In this document: positions 1 to 9,253 of the stretch, one piece after another
Position numbering within the stretch: the stretch's first letter is position 1
Layout of the letters: each line of letters starts with the position of its first letter
NCBI GenBank assembly: GCA_964019335.1
Contig: OZ025711.1
Coordinates: 1 to 64,000 of the forward strand
DNA: 64,000 nucleotides
Direction of reading: 5' to 3'
Origin: Diplonema japonicum
Taxonomy: Eukaryota; Euglenozoa; Diplonemea; Diplonemida; Diplonemidae
Notes under the pieces: generated by a model
The model's database searches: none
Seen by the model: only the letters and a program-made list of their open reading frames with translations
What the model was told of the DNA's origin: nothing
Program-made: the position numbers and the translations under genes

Positions 1-803
1 TTGTCCCGAAGATGCTTCGAGAAATTTTTCGACTGCAGCGTAAACCTAGCGAAACAGTGACAACAAGCCCGCTGCTTGCGTTTGATCCTGTTTCTCGAAC
101 ACGCCCCGCACATGCTCTTATAACACACCCTGCAGTGATGCTCCCTCCGTGTCACGGTGTACTCGATTGCGCAAATCTCACAGGCACGCAGATGATGGGT
201 CCCTTTTTCAAACTCTTGTTTCCTCTCAGAAACTTCGATATCTGCTGTTTCCCTATTTTCCCGGAGCATCGCTGCTTTCCGACGTTTCAAACTTTCTTCT
301 TTCATTTTCAGTTCTTCATAAGCCAGCGCCCGTTGTTTTGCCTCGGTACACAGATTTTTTACACGGGTGTATTCTGGGTGAAGCGCCCTGAGCTGGTTTT
401 CAAGTTCCAACACCCTGGTTTGAAGGTGCTGTGTATCTTTATCCTTCGATACGTCCCGCTTGTCCTCTCTAGTACCTAGGCCGAATATTTTTCCAACGTC
501 GACAGACCGAACGGAAGACTCCAATGAGTTTAATGATGAAATTCTGTCTCGAGGGGAGGCGGCAAAAACGCCGCTGGGGGTTGGTTCTGGTGTAACGGGG
601 CGGCTTTCAGCGTCGCCGGTTGACAGCTTATCCACGCAGTCCCAGCACACCCTCTTCCCTTCTTCCCGAGACCTTGTGCATTTATCGCAGAACACCTTCC
701 CACAAAGCCTGCAGTGGTGCTTCCTTCTGGTGAGTTTGAAGCCCTTTTCACACCTGGTGCAGCAGTCACCGTCTAACCATTCTGACTTTGGTACAGATTC
801 CAT
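1..803 (-). CDS. Double FYVE-type zinc-finger protein (3' end outside window)
   Basis: The reading frame runs from ATG at 803 to the left window edge without a stop (about 267 codons), so the C-terminus is missing. Residues about 9-60 form a FYVE finger: a W-x-x-D start (EWLDGD), the basic RRKHHCR patch, paired cysteines and the RVC-like KRVCWDC end. In known FYVE domains these residues bind phosphatidylinositol 3-phosphate on endosomes. A Ser/Pro linker and a charged helical, probably coiled-coil stretch (about 120-205) follow. A second finger comes next (CEIC...RREHHCRVC...CGAC...CCHC) that lacks the W-x-x-D element, so lipid binding by it is doubtful. Likely role is endosomal membrane recruitment or tethering (inference). 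The ATG directly follows a poly-A run, as in many genes here. Confidence 0.88.
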   Translation of the reverse strand, partial: MESVPKSEWLDGDCCTRCEKGFKLTRRKHHCRLCGKVFCDKCTRSREEGKRVCWDCVDKLSTGDAESRPVTPEPTPSGVFAASPRDRISSLNSLESSVRSVDVGKIFGLGTREDKRDVSKDKDTQHLQTRVLELENQLRALHPEYTRVKNLCTEAKQRALAYEELKMKEESLKRRKAAMLRENRETADIEVSERKQEFEKGTHHLRACEICAIEYTVTRREHHCRVCYKSMCGACSRNRIKRKQRACCHCFARFTLQSKNFSKHLRD

Positions 804-2643
804 TTTTTTTTTGTTCTCCTTTTTTTTTTTTTTGTTGGTGCGGTTTGCGAAGGAAAAAAAAAAAAAAAATAGGAAGAAAAAGAAAAAGAAAAAAAAAAAA
901 AAAAGAAAGCAGGTTCTTTTTTTTTTTTTTTTAATTACACCCTCCTCTTCAACTTTTTTTTTTTCCACTTCGATCGCCTCGATTTTATTTTTTCACTCTC
1001 AGAAGAGGGAAAAAAAATAAATCCACATTTTTCTTCGACATGTGTCGGAATGAAGTAAAAAAAAAAAAGAAAAGAAAAAAAGAAAAATAAGACCACTTTA
1101 ATTCACGTCAAAAGAGAGAAAAAGATTTACCCCGAGGCCTTCGGCCTCTCGTAATTTCTTTTTTTTTTTATTCCTCTCGAGTGACAGTTTGTAAATAGCT
1201 ATTATTACTCTGTGCACATCTCTGAATTCCTTTCTTCTTTTTTTTTTTTTTTTCATTAAATTTTTTGCATGTTGAAAAAAAATCAACTCTCTTCTATCAA
1301 CCGAGGCTTTTTTTTTTTTTTTTTTTTTTTTTTTTGGTGCTGACATACCGTAGAAAAAAAATAATAAGAAAAACAGAAAAGAAAGAAGAAAAAATGAGTT
1401 TTTTTTTTTTTTTTTTTTTTCTTACAAAGGAGTAATTATGCCAGATACCAACTTAGGAATCGCCACTAGTCTATTTTTTTTTAATTGTCCCCCTCTCATG
1501 TATTCTTTCTTTTCTTAGCTACCTTTCCCCTTCCTGAAGGGTGGCGTGGGGGGGAAAGATAAAGCCACTGATTTGTGGGAAGGTGAGAAAGTGTCAACAC
1601 CAACCTCCATTTAAAAAAAAAAAAAAAAAAGAAAAAGAAACATCCAACGTTATCAGCAACTTTTTTTTTTAAAAGGGTGTTTGGTAAAGTTCAATAACAC
1701 CCAAGTTTTAATCCACTTTTTTTATTTTTTATTTTTTTTTAAGCCGAAAAGTTTGCTTCTCGGTTTAAAGGGTAACCATGACGGTGGAATTGAAAAACGC
1801 AGGTTATGACAAACAAACCAGATACTTCTCATGTGTTGTCAATGTAATGATGGATTTCTTTTAAAAAAAAAAAGATTACGCATCAAAACTTCTTTCTTTT
1901 TCTCTTCTTAAAAAACAGATTGTTTGTGAATGGGGGAGGGGGGGGGGGGGGGGGGGTGGCTCTTTCTTTTCTCCTTCCTTCTTTGTCTAGACTAGAGCCA
2001 CTAAAAAGAAGAAAAAAAAATAGATTGGATAAATTGAAAGAAAGAAGAAAAGGGCAGGGGAAAAAAAGAAAAGAAAAAGGAAGGGGGAAAAAGAAAAGGC
2101 GGATAGCCATAGCTCCTTTTTCTTTGGTGTTGGTGATTTCTCTTTCATTTTGCCGTAGGCCGCGTTTGCTTGAAGACAAAAAAAAAGAAGAAAAAGTGAG
2201 TGTTTAAAAAAAAAAAAAGAAGGAAAAAAAAAAAACTGGAAGAAAAAAAAGGGGGGGGGAAAGGAAGGTGTTTGTTGTTCCTCTTTCTTCCCTTTTTTTT
2301 CCCCCCCCCTTTCGTTCTTCTTTTCCTCGTTTTGAAGACCTGTATTTTGTTTTCTTTCTTTTTAAGATTTCTCTTGGTTCTTCCAGTTTTCGTGAGTGGA
2401 AAAAAAAAAAGAACAAAAAAAAAAAGAAAGAAACAGATATAACCGAACCTAAAAATTTCCACTAGTGTACTTTCCCCAACAGTTATTGGGGGGGGGAGAA
2501 AAAAAACACACTTTTGTGAGAATTCAGTGGATTTTGAGCGATTCAACAATAAGACAAGGGGATTTTTTTTTTTTTTTTTGAGTGTCCTTCCATATTTCTT
2601 TTTTTTAAAAAAAAAAAAAAACATAATGCCTTTTTAGGAGAGA

Positions 2644-2679
<36 letters not shown>

Positions 2680-2725
2680 AAAGACGAGTGTCTTTTCCAA
2701 TAGAGACCAAAAATAAATATAAAAA
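804..2725. other. Low-complexity intergenic region
   Basis: About 1.9 kb dominated by runs of A, T and G (for example G-rich 1927-1956 and A-rich 2648-2677). Open frames here encode only Lys/Phe/Gly repeats. I see no gene, RNA or convincing repeat. Confidence 0.8.
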
Positions 2726-3478
2726 TCACGTCATCTCACCTTCAGAGAATACAAGCCTGCTGCTGTCCTCACTTTCAGTAGCAGAAGAGTACTGCAAGGT
2801 GCTGCTACTACTAGTTGCACTTATTGAAGGGGATGAACGCGGCGAATGTGTGATCAGATCACCGTCATTTGTCGAATCAGGTGAAGGGGGTCCTTGCAAG
2901 GGTAGTGTTGCATGCCTGTCTGACGTGTTTTCTGACTCAAATCCACGAGAGAAAGGCGGGTTTAAGAGATGCCGAGCAAAAACAGGATGCGACCATACAG
3001 ATGAGGGCTCAGGAGGGACAGGTGTAGCCTTTGCCTGCTTTGGTATTTGCTGTTGCTTCTTCTTGAGCTTCTTCTTGACGATTGCCCGAGCTGTGCGTTC
3101 TTTTTTCTTCCGCTCCGTTCTGAGGTTAGCATTCTCTTTCAAAACATGTATTTCCGATGTCTTCCTTGCAAACCTCTCTTCAATTTCTTCGTTTATAGTG
3201 GCAGACACTTCCCTGTCCACCCATGATAGCCTGCTGCCTACGTCTTTCAGCACCACACCTTTTTTGTTTACGATTCCGTTGTCCTTCAGCCGTTTTCTCC
3301 AGACTTTTTTTTGCCAGTGTCCTGACAATGCCTTATCTACGGCGCCGTCATAGGGGCGCACCACCTTCTCACCGCTGAGGATGAAAACGGGCTTGCTGTT
3401 GCTTCCTGCTGCTGTCCCTGTTGCAGTACCATTTCTGGTATTCCGCACTGCCCTCACAGCGCCCCCATAGCTGTACAT
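2726..3478 (-). CDS. Basic coiled-coil protein of unknown function
   Basis: A 250-residue frame starting MYSYGGAV and ending at a TGA at 2726. The start at 3478 is the first ATG after a long poly-A stretch; the open frame upstream is only poly-Lys and is not believed. A CACACAG lies just before the ATG and could be a splice acceptor, so a further 5' exon cannot be excluded. Residues about 85-145 are rich in Lys, Arg and Glu and look helical. The C-terminal third is Ser/Pro/Thr-rich and acidic at the end, probably disordered. I do not recognise a family. The sense frame has balanced composition and ordinary codons, unlike the surrounding homopolymer DNA, which supports it being a real gene. 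Confidence 0.7.
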   Translation of the reverse strand: MYSYGGAVRAVRNTRNGTATGTAAGSNSKPVFILSGEKVVRPYDGAVDKALSGHWQKKVWRKRLKDNGIVNKKGVVLKDVGSRLSWVDREVSATINEEIEERFARKTSEIHVLKENANLRTERKKKERTARAIVKKKLKKKQQQIPKQAKATPVPPEPSSVWSHPVFARHLLNPPFSRGFESENTSDRHATLPLQGPPSPDSTNDGDLITHSPRSSPSISATSSSSTLQYSSATESEDSSRLVFSEGEMT

Positions 3479-3492
3479 TGGCCTGTGTGCGT

Positions 3493-3532
<40 letters not shown>

Positions 3533-4006
3533 TGTTACAAAAAAAAGAAGGAAAAAGCAAAACAAAGTGGAAAGGACGGGAAAAAAAAAAAAAAAAGAAA
3601 AAAAAAAGTGTGTGCGTGTGTTTTGGGCAAGGACAGAAATAGAAACCTGTTTTCAAAAAAAAAAAAAAAAAAAAAAAAAAAAGGAAAAGAAAACACGGAA
3701 AAAAAAAGAATTCATACATGTGGGGGAATCAATTTTTTTTTGGGGGGCTAGATTTTTTTTTGTAGGATAAAAAGGAAACACCACCGGGGTCCACGAATTC
3801 TGAAAAAAAAAAAAATATATATGAGATAAAAAGAGAAAAAAATATGTGGAGGGGGACTGAAGACAAAAGAAAAAAAAATACTTTAGAAAAAAATTTGTGG
3901 GATCATTAATTTCCCTTCTATTATTTTCTTTTTTTTTTTTACTGGATCAAAATCTTACTAAATCAATATATAGGTGTGTTACCCTGAGTAACGGGTCATA
4001 TGGCCC

Positions 4007-4054
4007 ATTATTCGCTATTTGTCACAGGGATTTCTGAACCAAAATCCAACAGCA

Positions 4055-4091
<37 letters not shown>

Positions 4092-4210
4092 AAAACCCTG
4101 TTTTGAAGACGGGTTTACGCACAGCATCCCGTAGAAAAGAGATTTCTGTCTCGGGCTGCTTGCTGCCGACTTTTGACAAATTAACACTTTGTAACATTGT
4201 AGCGAATAAT
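4007..4210. repeat. Possible short inverted-repeat (MITE-like) element
   Basis: ATTATTCGCTA at 4007-4017 is repeated in reverse complement at 4200-4210, enclosing about 200 bp with an internal poly-T run. Only 11 bp match perfectly, so it could be chance or a dead non-autonomous transposon. The rest of the intergenic stretch 3479-4429 is homopolymer-rich with no gene seen. Confidence 0.3.
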
Positions 4211-4429
4211 TAACCATATAGAGACGAAAAAAAAAAAGAAAAAAAAAAAAAAAAGAGAGAGAAAAAAAAAAACAATATTCTACCAAACCAAGCTTCTTTC
4301 CCCTACTCCCCCCCCCCCCCCCCCCATCCCCGATTTTCTAAAAAATCAACATTTATTTTTTTTTTCCCCCTCTTGATAAAACTACAAATAGGCAAGGTCA
4401 CGGGGACGTATTTTTCTTCTTTTTTTTTT

Positions 4430-5202
4430 TCACGCTTTTGGCTGCCATGTTGAGGTCACGGGGACATACGTACTCTCCACTGGAATATACTGTGACTGTG
4501 GCTGGTGAACAGGCTGTACAGGCATGTATTCAACACCACTAGAAACCACCGGCCGCTCAGACGACAAAGGAGGGCGAGAAAGGTCAGAATCAAAGCCACA
4601 CGCATGCTGCAGCTCCTGCAGTTTGTCAATGTGGGCTTGCGCGGTAAGACCAATTTCGTTCAAGAGCCCTGCAGTCGTATCCTCACGGGCTGCCTTCAGA
4701 CCCGCCCTGATGCTGTTTACCTTTTCCCTTAAAATGTTGAACGAGCCCATGTATGGCCCACCAGCACCATGATTTTGCAGAATAATGCTGCTCAAGTAGG
4801 ACGTCGCATCTACCACCAAAACACCGTCCTCAGCCTCCTCTTTAACAGAGATTAATACAACGTTAGGCTGATCCTTGTATTTCTTTAGGTCATCAGCGGT
4901 CAGATTGTTCACAATGACCACCCCAACCCAGTTTCTAGGGACGTCTGTCCCAGCATCGACCTCCCTGATTTCCATATCGTCGGGGAAGAGCCCGGGGCCC
5001 TTCACCTCAATGTTCTGTGTCCCGTCTTCCGTGACGCGTTGCATCACTTCCTCCATCCTCTTCTTGACTTGGAAGACCGGGAGGCCGCTTAAATCAACAA
5101 TTACATCTTCTACTAAGTAACATGTTGCGCCTTCGGGCTGGTTTTGCACCGTGTATCGCAGCCCGGGGGGCTTGGTGGGCAGAAGCGGGGTTCCAAGCAT
5201 CT

Positions 5203-5263
<61 letters not shown>

Positions 5264-7016
5264 AGAAAACTTCTAACTTGACCCCTAAGTTCGAGAAATG
5301 CTCAAAATCCACCCCCTTAGTTTGAGAAATGATTCAAGGTCTATCTTTAAGGAGGAAAAAGTTTCTGATCCAGTCCCCAAGGTTTCTTAAATCTTCAAAA
5401 AAAAACTCATACTCAACCCTAAGCTTTAAAATGCGTGAATCCAGTCCCCTTAGTTTCATAAATGCTCAAAGTAGACCCCCTTGGTTTTCAAAATGTTCAA
5501 ATCCGGACCCCTTAGTTTCGGAAATACACAACCTGGGCCCCCGATGTTTCATAAATGCTCAACAACATTTTTTCACCCCAACATTTCCTACAGCTCTTTT
5601 CCCCATCATTATATCACAAAAACCAATCCTGGCTTTCTTTTTTTTTTTATTTCTTTTTTTTTTTTTTTTATAGTTTGATGAAGAAGTGGCAGAGTACCTG
5701 AGAGCCATTTACACCGACGGGAAGCACCAAGTCGACCTCAGAGGGACGTTCATCGTTGACGCTAAAGCAGAGCTGCTCTTGCCCTCTCTTCAGGAGAGAA
5801 GGGCTTCTTTGCACGCATCTCAGTACAGCCTGCTCAAAAGAGAGCATCGATGTCCTTGGCATGGTTGCCCCATTTCTTCGATGTGGCTTTCATCGGCTTG
5901 CATACGCGGGTATCCTCCTCCCTTTACCGCCCATTTTCAACAAAGGTGTAGGGAGGAAAAAGAAGAGGATCCCCAGCAAGAGCGAAAGGAAGAATGCCTG
6001 CAGTCGTTGCGGTGTTCTTGGCCACAAGATTTCGGCGTGCACCCACTCTCCTGATCTCCAAGAAGAAGCAAAGGTTTTCTTTTAAATGCTAACTAAGGGG
6101 TTGACTTTGAGCGGTTTCCCACGGGGCCTAGTTAGGGCATTTGAAAACCTGAGGGGGCGGACTTTGAACACTTTGGAAACTTAGGGGGCGGGATTTGAGC
6201 GTTTTGAAGACTTAGGGGGTGGACTTTGAGCATTTTGGAAATCTAGGGGGCGGAATTTGAGCGTTTCAGAAACTTAGGGGTCGAGTTAGGACTCTACCCT
6301 TTTTCTTTTTTCTTTTTTTTTTTTTTCCCGTCTGAACACACCGCATTGATGACAGATGTCTTACCCGTGTTGGGAGCACCTATAACTGCAACGACTGTGG
6401 AGCTCGGGGGAATTCTGTGGAGTTTTTTTTTTTTTTTTTTTTTTTTTTGGAAAACCCGTCCATACTCGTCAAGCAGTTTCTTGTAGTTCTCAATCTCCCC
6501 GGTTGGGCTCGCGGTCGATTCCAAGACGTACTTGGTGTTTTCCAACGTCTCGTCCAGGTGCTTGTTCTGCGGAGACGGGGGCAGTGCGGCGGAAGCCGCG
6601 GTGGGCTGCACCGTAGGAGGCACGACAAGACCCCCTTCAGAGGTGGCCTCAATGTCACGGAGTTCGGGTGTGGGTGAGGTCGTTGGTGCTTTGCGTGTAA
6701 TGGTTCTGGCTGCTTCTGTCAGCAGGCTGCTGGTTTTGGTGAAGATATCAGCGAGGACAGATCTGCTTTCATTCTGCCTTTGCCTTTCCGCGTCCAGCTG
6801 GTTGTGCATCGCGATGGTTTCGTCATCAATGACTGCAGGCTGTACAGGGGCTGCCTCCGCTGCCTCCGGTTCCTCCTGCTGACCCGTTGCTTCCAGGGCC
6901 AGAAAGTGATTCACACTGTTGTCGAAGCCCTCCCTCTCCAGCACCTTCTTCACTTCTTCCCTGGCGACACCTGGGAACATGTCCACAAGCATGGCTTCAA
7001 CAACCGTGGGATCCAT
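4430..7016 (-). CDS. CUE-domain and P-loop GTPase-like protein (three exons)
   Basis: Deduced exons are 7016-6466, 6414-6342 and 5200-4430, giving 464 residues. Intron 1 (6465-6415) starts GTATGGACGGG, holds a poly-A run and ends CCACAG. Intron 2 (6341-5201) starts GTGTGTTCAGACGGG and ends AACAG. Residues about 5-42 look like a ubiquitin-binding CUE domain (MFPGV and a VNHFLAL-like end). After a low-complexity linker the spliced exons restore a G1 loop, GAPNTGKTS, running into INAMLGTPLLPTKPPG, which resembles the LPT region of dynamin-type GTPases. DLSG may be the G3 motif; a clear NKxD (G4) is missing. The tail carries repeated Y/Q-x-P-V motifs. Without splicing, G1 is separated from the rest, which is why I trust the junctions. 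CUE plus GTPase suggests ubiquitin-linked membrane traffic (inference). Confidence 0.78.
5268..6296 (+). mobile_element. MULE-like transposon remnant with subterminal repeats
   Basis: Both ends carry degenerate tandem repeats of about 31-33 bp built on CCCCCTTAGTTT...AAATGCTCAAA. The left array (about 5268-5570) is the reverse complement of the right array (about 6110-6296). The outer ends match as TCTAACTTGACCCCTAAGTT and its inverse with few changes. The centre keeps the C-terminal end of a transposase. A DDE catalytic core is absent, so this is an internally deleted copy. No clean target duplication can be read because both flanks are poly-A/T. Confidence 0.7.
5676..6085 (+). pseudogene. 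C-terminal fragment of a MULE-type transposase
   Basis: In one frame (from about 5756) there is a SWIM zinc finger, CSCPLFRREGLLCTH (C-x-C...C-x-H), followed about 55 residues later by a zinc knuckle, CSRCGVLGHKISAC (C-x2-C-x4-H-x4-C). This order is typical of the end of Mutator/FAR1-type transposases. The sequence just upstream (YLRAIYTDGKHQVD...FIVD) continues the same domain in another frame, so there is a frameshift near 5765. The catalytic domain is missing. It lies antisense to the host gene, inside its intron. Confidence 0.7.
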
Positions 7017-8675
7017 TTTTTTTTTTTTTTGTTGTGTGTGTATTGGGAGGTGTCTAGTACATAGTTCGTTTTGTTGGGAGAGCTTGTCGAGATAAGAAGT
7101 ATTTGCGAGCGGTACAGGATTGGGTTGGACCTACCTACCCCATGCCAGATCCTCAGCGACGGTCCTGCGTCGATCGTTTGTTTGAGATGGTCTATACGAG
7201 CCGTAAGAAGGGGATGGTGACCTTGCTGAGTTGTGGCAAAAGGAGTGATGATAGAGCTGCACATGATTAGGATTGATAAAGGTTTCATTTTTTTTTAAAA
7301 AAAAAATAATAATAATAAAATAATAAGAGAAAGACAAAGCTATGCACAAGAATGGGAGGGGAAAAAAAGGATTTACTGGGGAGGGACGGGGAAGAAAGAA
7401 GAAAAAAAAGGGGGGGGAAAAAAAACCAATTTTACTGTGATCGGGGGGAGGGGAGTACATAGGACGTAGGTGTGGCAAGGAGAGGCAAAAATGTTTCTTT
7501 TTTAAAAAAAAAAAAGGAGACAGGGGGAAAAAGACTAGGGAGGGGGGAGGGCTTGGAGAAAAAAAATTTTCTTTTGTGTGAGCTTTTGTGAGCTCCCTTC
7601 CTTTTTTTTTTTTTTTTTCCCCTCCTTCTTTTTTTTTTTTCTTTTCTTCTTTACATTTTCTTTCTTTTATACTATCCCCCTCCCTCTCCAAACTTTTTTA
7701 TTTATTTATTTTTTTTTTTTTTTTCCTTTCTCGATTGACAGAAACGTAACTTTGAACAGAAGGGAAAGGAGGAGGGGGGGAGGGTGAGGAGAGAAGGAAC
7801 ACCTATAAAGAAAACAAGATAAAAGACACGGCATCTCACCACCCGTGGAAGCCTTAGGAAAAAAAAAAAAGAAAAAAAAAAAGAGTCGGTTTATTGTTGT
7901 TTGTGCACAGCCGGGATAAACCTGTAGAAGGATAAGCCCAACAATGCCACCACTACTCTTTTTTTTTTTTTTTTTTTCCAGCAACAACAATTTATCAATA
8001 AATTAATAAACTGCTTTTTCTTGTTCAAGCAAAAAAAAGGGGGGGGTGGAGGGGAATCCTTTCTGATACTTATAAAAAAAAATCTTTCAAATCTCACTTC
8101 AAGTTCTCATCTTCTGCTTTCTACACATATTTTTTTTGCCCCCCCTCCAAAAAGATTTTTTTGGGGAGGCAGGAAGAAAGAAGAGAAAAAATAAAATGAT
8201 TTCTATCTCCCTTAAAGGACTACTAGTCAATTCTTTTTAAAATACAAAAAAAAAAAAAGTAGTAAAAATAAAGTACTAATGGATCAAGCGTGCTTTGAGT
8301 GAGCTAGATAGACTGGCACGCATGCATGAGATTTTTTTTTTTTTTTTTTTGAGACCTGGCTTTAGGAATGCATGCTTTGCAGGCCAGGTATTTCCAAACA
8401 GTGTATTTTCCCGTCCTTTAAGAAGTAACAGAATCCATTCCAACTTTTGAAATATTTCATGCAGAGAAGAGAAAGAAGAGAAAAAAAAAATCCCGACCTG
8501 GCAAAGGAGAGAGGCTATAAAAAGAAAATAAAAATAAAAAGAAAAATAAAAATAAGACTTCATAGCCCCTCCCCTGTCTGAAACTCACGTTTTCCTTGTT
8601 CTTCTTCTTATTTTTCAACGAACGAAAAGAAGAGAAAGGAGAGACAAAAAAAAAAAAAAAAAACTCGATGATTTA
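7017..8675. other. Intergenic region without recognised genes
   Basis: Mostly A/T and G homopolymers. Two stretches are more complex: 7040-7290 and 8275-8480. The latter, on the minus strand, contains a 7-bp hairpin (ACCTGGC...GCCAGGT) and could hold a small RNA, but no box motifs are convincing. No protein gene is supported. Confidence 0.6.
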
Positions 8676-8985
8676 AAGGAAACCGGTGGGGGCACCCTGC
8701 ACAAGCACCATTTACTTGATTACAAGGGGCGCACCTCGGCCTAGCTGTAGCTTCTTTTGCGTTCCGCGTCGTGTCCTTAATGCGTGCGGTGTGCAGCTCA
8801 ACCCCAGCCGGGGCGCCCCGGGTAACCAAGATTCTGAGCCCGTGTAGTTTGCTGCCTGTTCGCCACCCAGAGCATCTGCTTCTTCCACTTGGGCGCTACC
8901 GGTGATGACCGACGGGGAGGTCAACAGCGAACAACACATCTGATGTACTTCTTTATATTTCCATGTTTTCCCCACCACCTGAAAA
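8676..8985. repeat. Dispersed repeat of about 305 bp, copy 1
   Basis: A GC-rich block beginning AAAGGAAACCGGTGG and ending CCCACCACC before an A-rich tail. It recurs in the same orientation at 12762-13072 with scattered substitutions and small indels. Most of the copies align along the full length. A frame of about 76 codons on the minus strand (ending APLVIK) is partly kept in both copies but breaks by a 1-nt indel, so I do not call it a gene. The A-rich end and size suggest a SINE-like element. Confidence 0.65.
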
Positions 8986-9253
8986 AAAGAAAAAGAAGAA
9001 AGGAGGGAAGGGTTGGTGGGGAAACATAACCCAGACAATGCCTCTATCATTTTTTTTTTTTTTTTTTTTTTTTTGCCTTACCTTTTGGAAGAAGAGAGAA
9101 AAAAAAAAAAGAAAAAAAGAAAAAAAAAAAACTTAACACGAACCAGATATAATATATAAAAAAAAAAAAAAACAAAGAGATGAAGTAAAATGCGCGACTT
9201 TTTTTTTTTTTTTTTTTTTTAAATTTCTGTGCCCTGTTTATTTCAAGAGGGAC

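Larger units (their letters stand above)
5201..6341 (-). other. Intron 2 of the CUE-GTPase gene, swollen by a transposon
   Basis: This 1141-nt phase-0 intron has GT...AG borders. Its ends are poly-A tracts like those of the 38-51 nt introns nearby. The interior is the MULE-like element, so the original intron was probably a short poly-A intron. Confidence 0.7.

Noticed and set aside
1883-2660. Several open frames on both strands rich in Lys, Phe and Gly
   Set aside because: Pure homopolymer translation without coding character.
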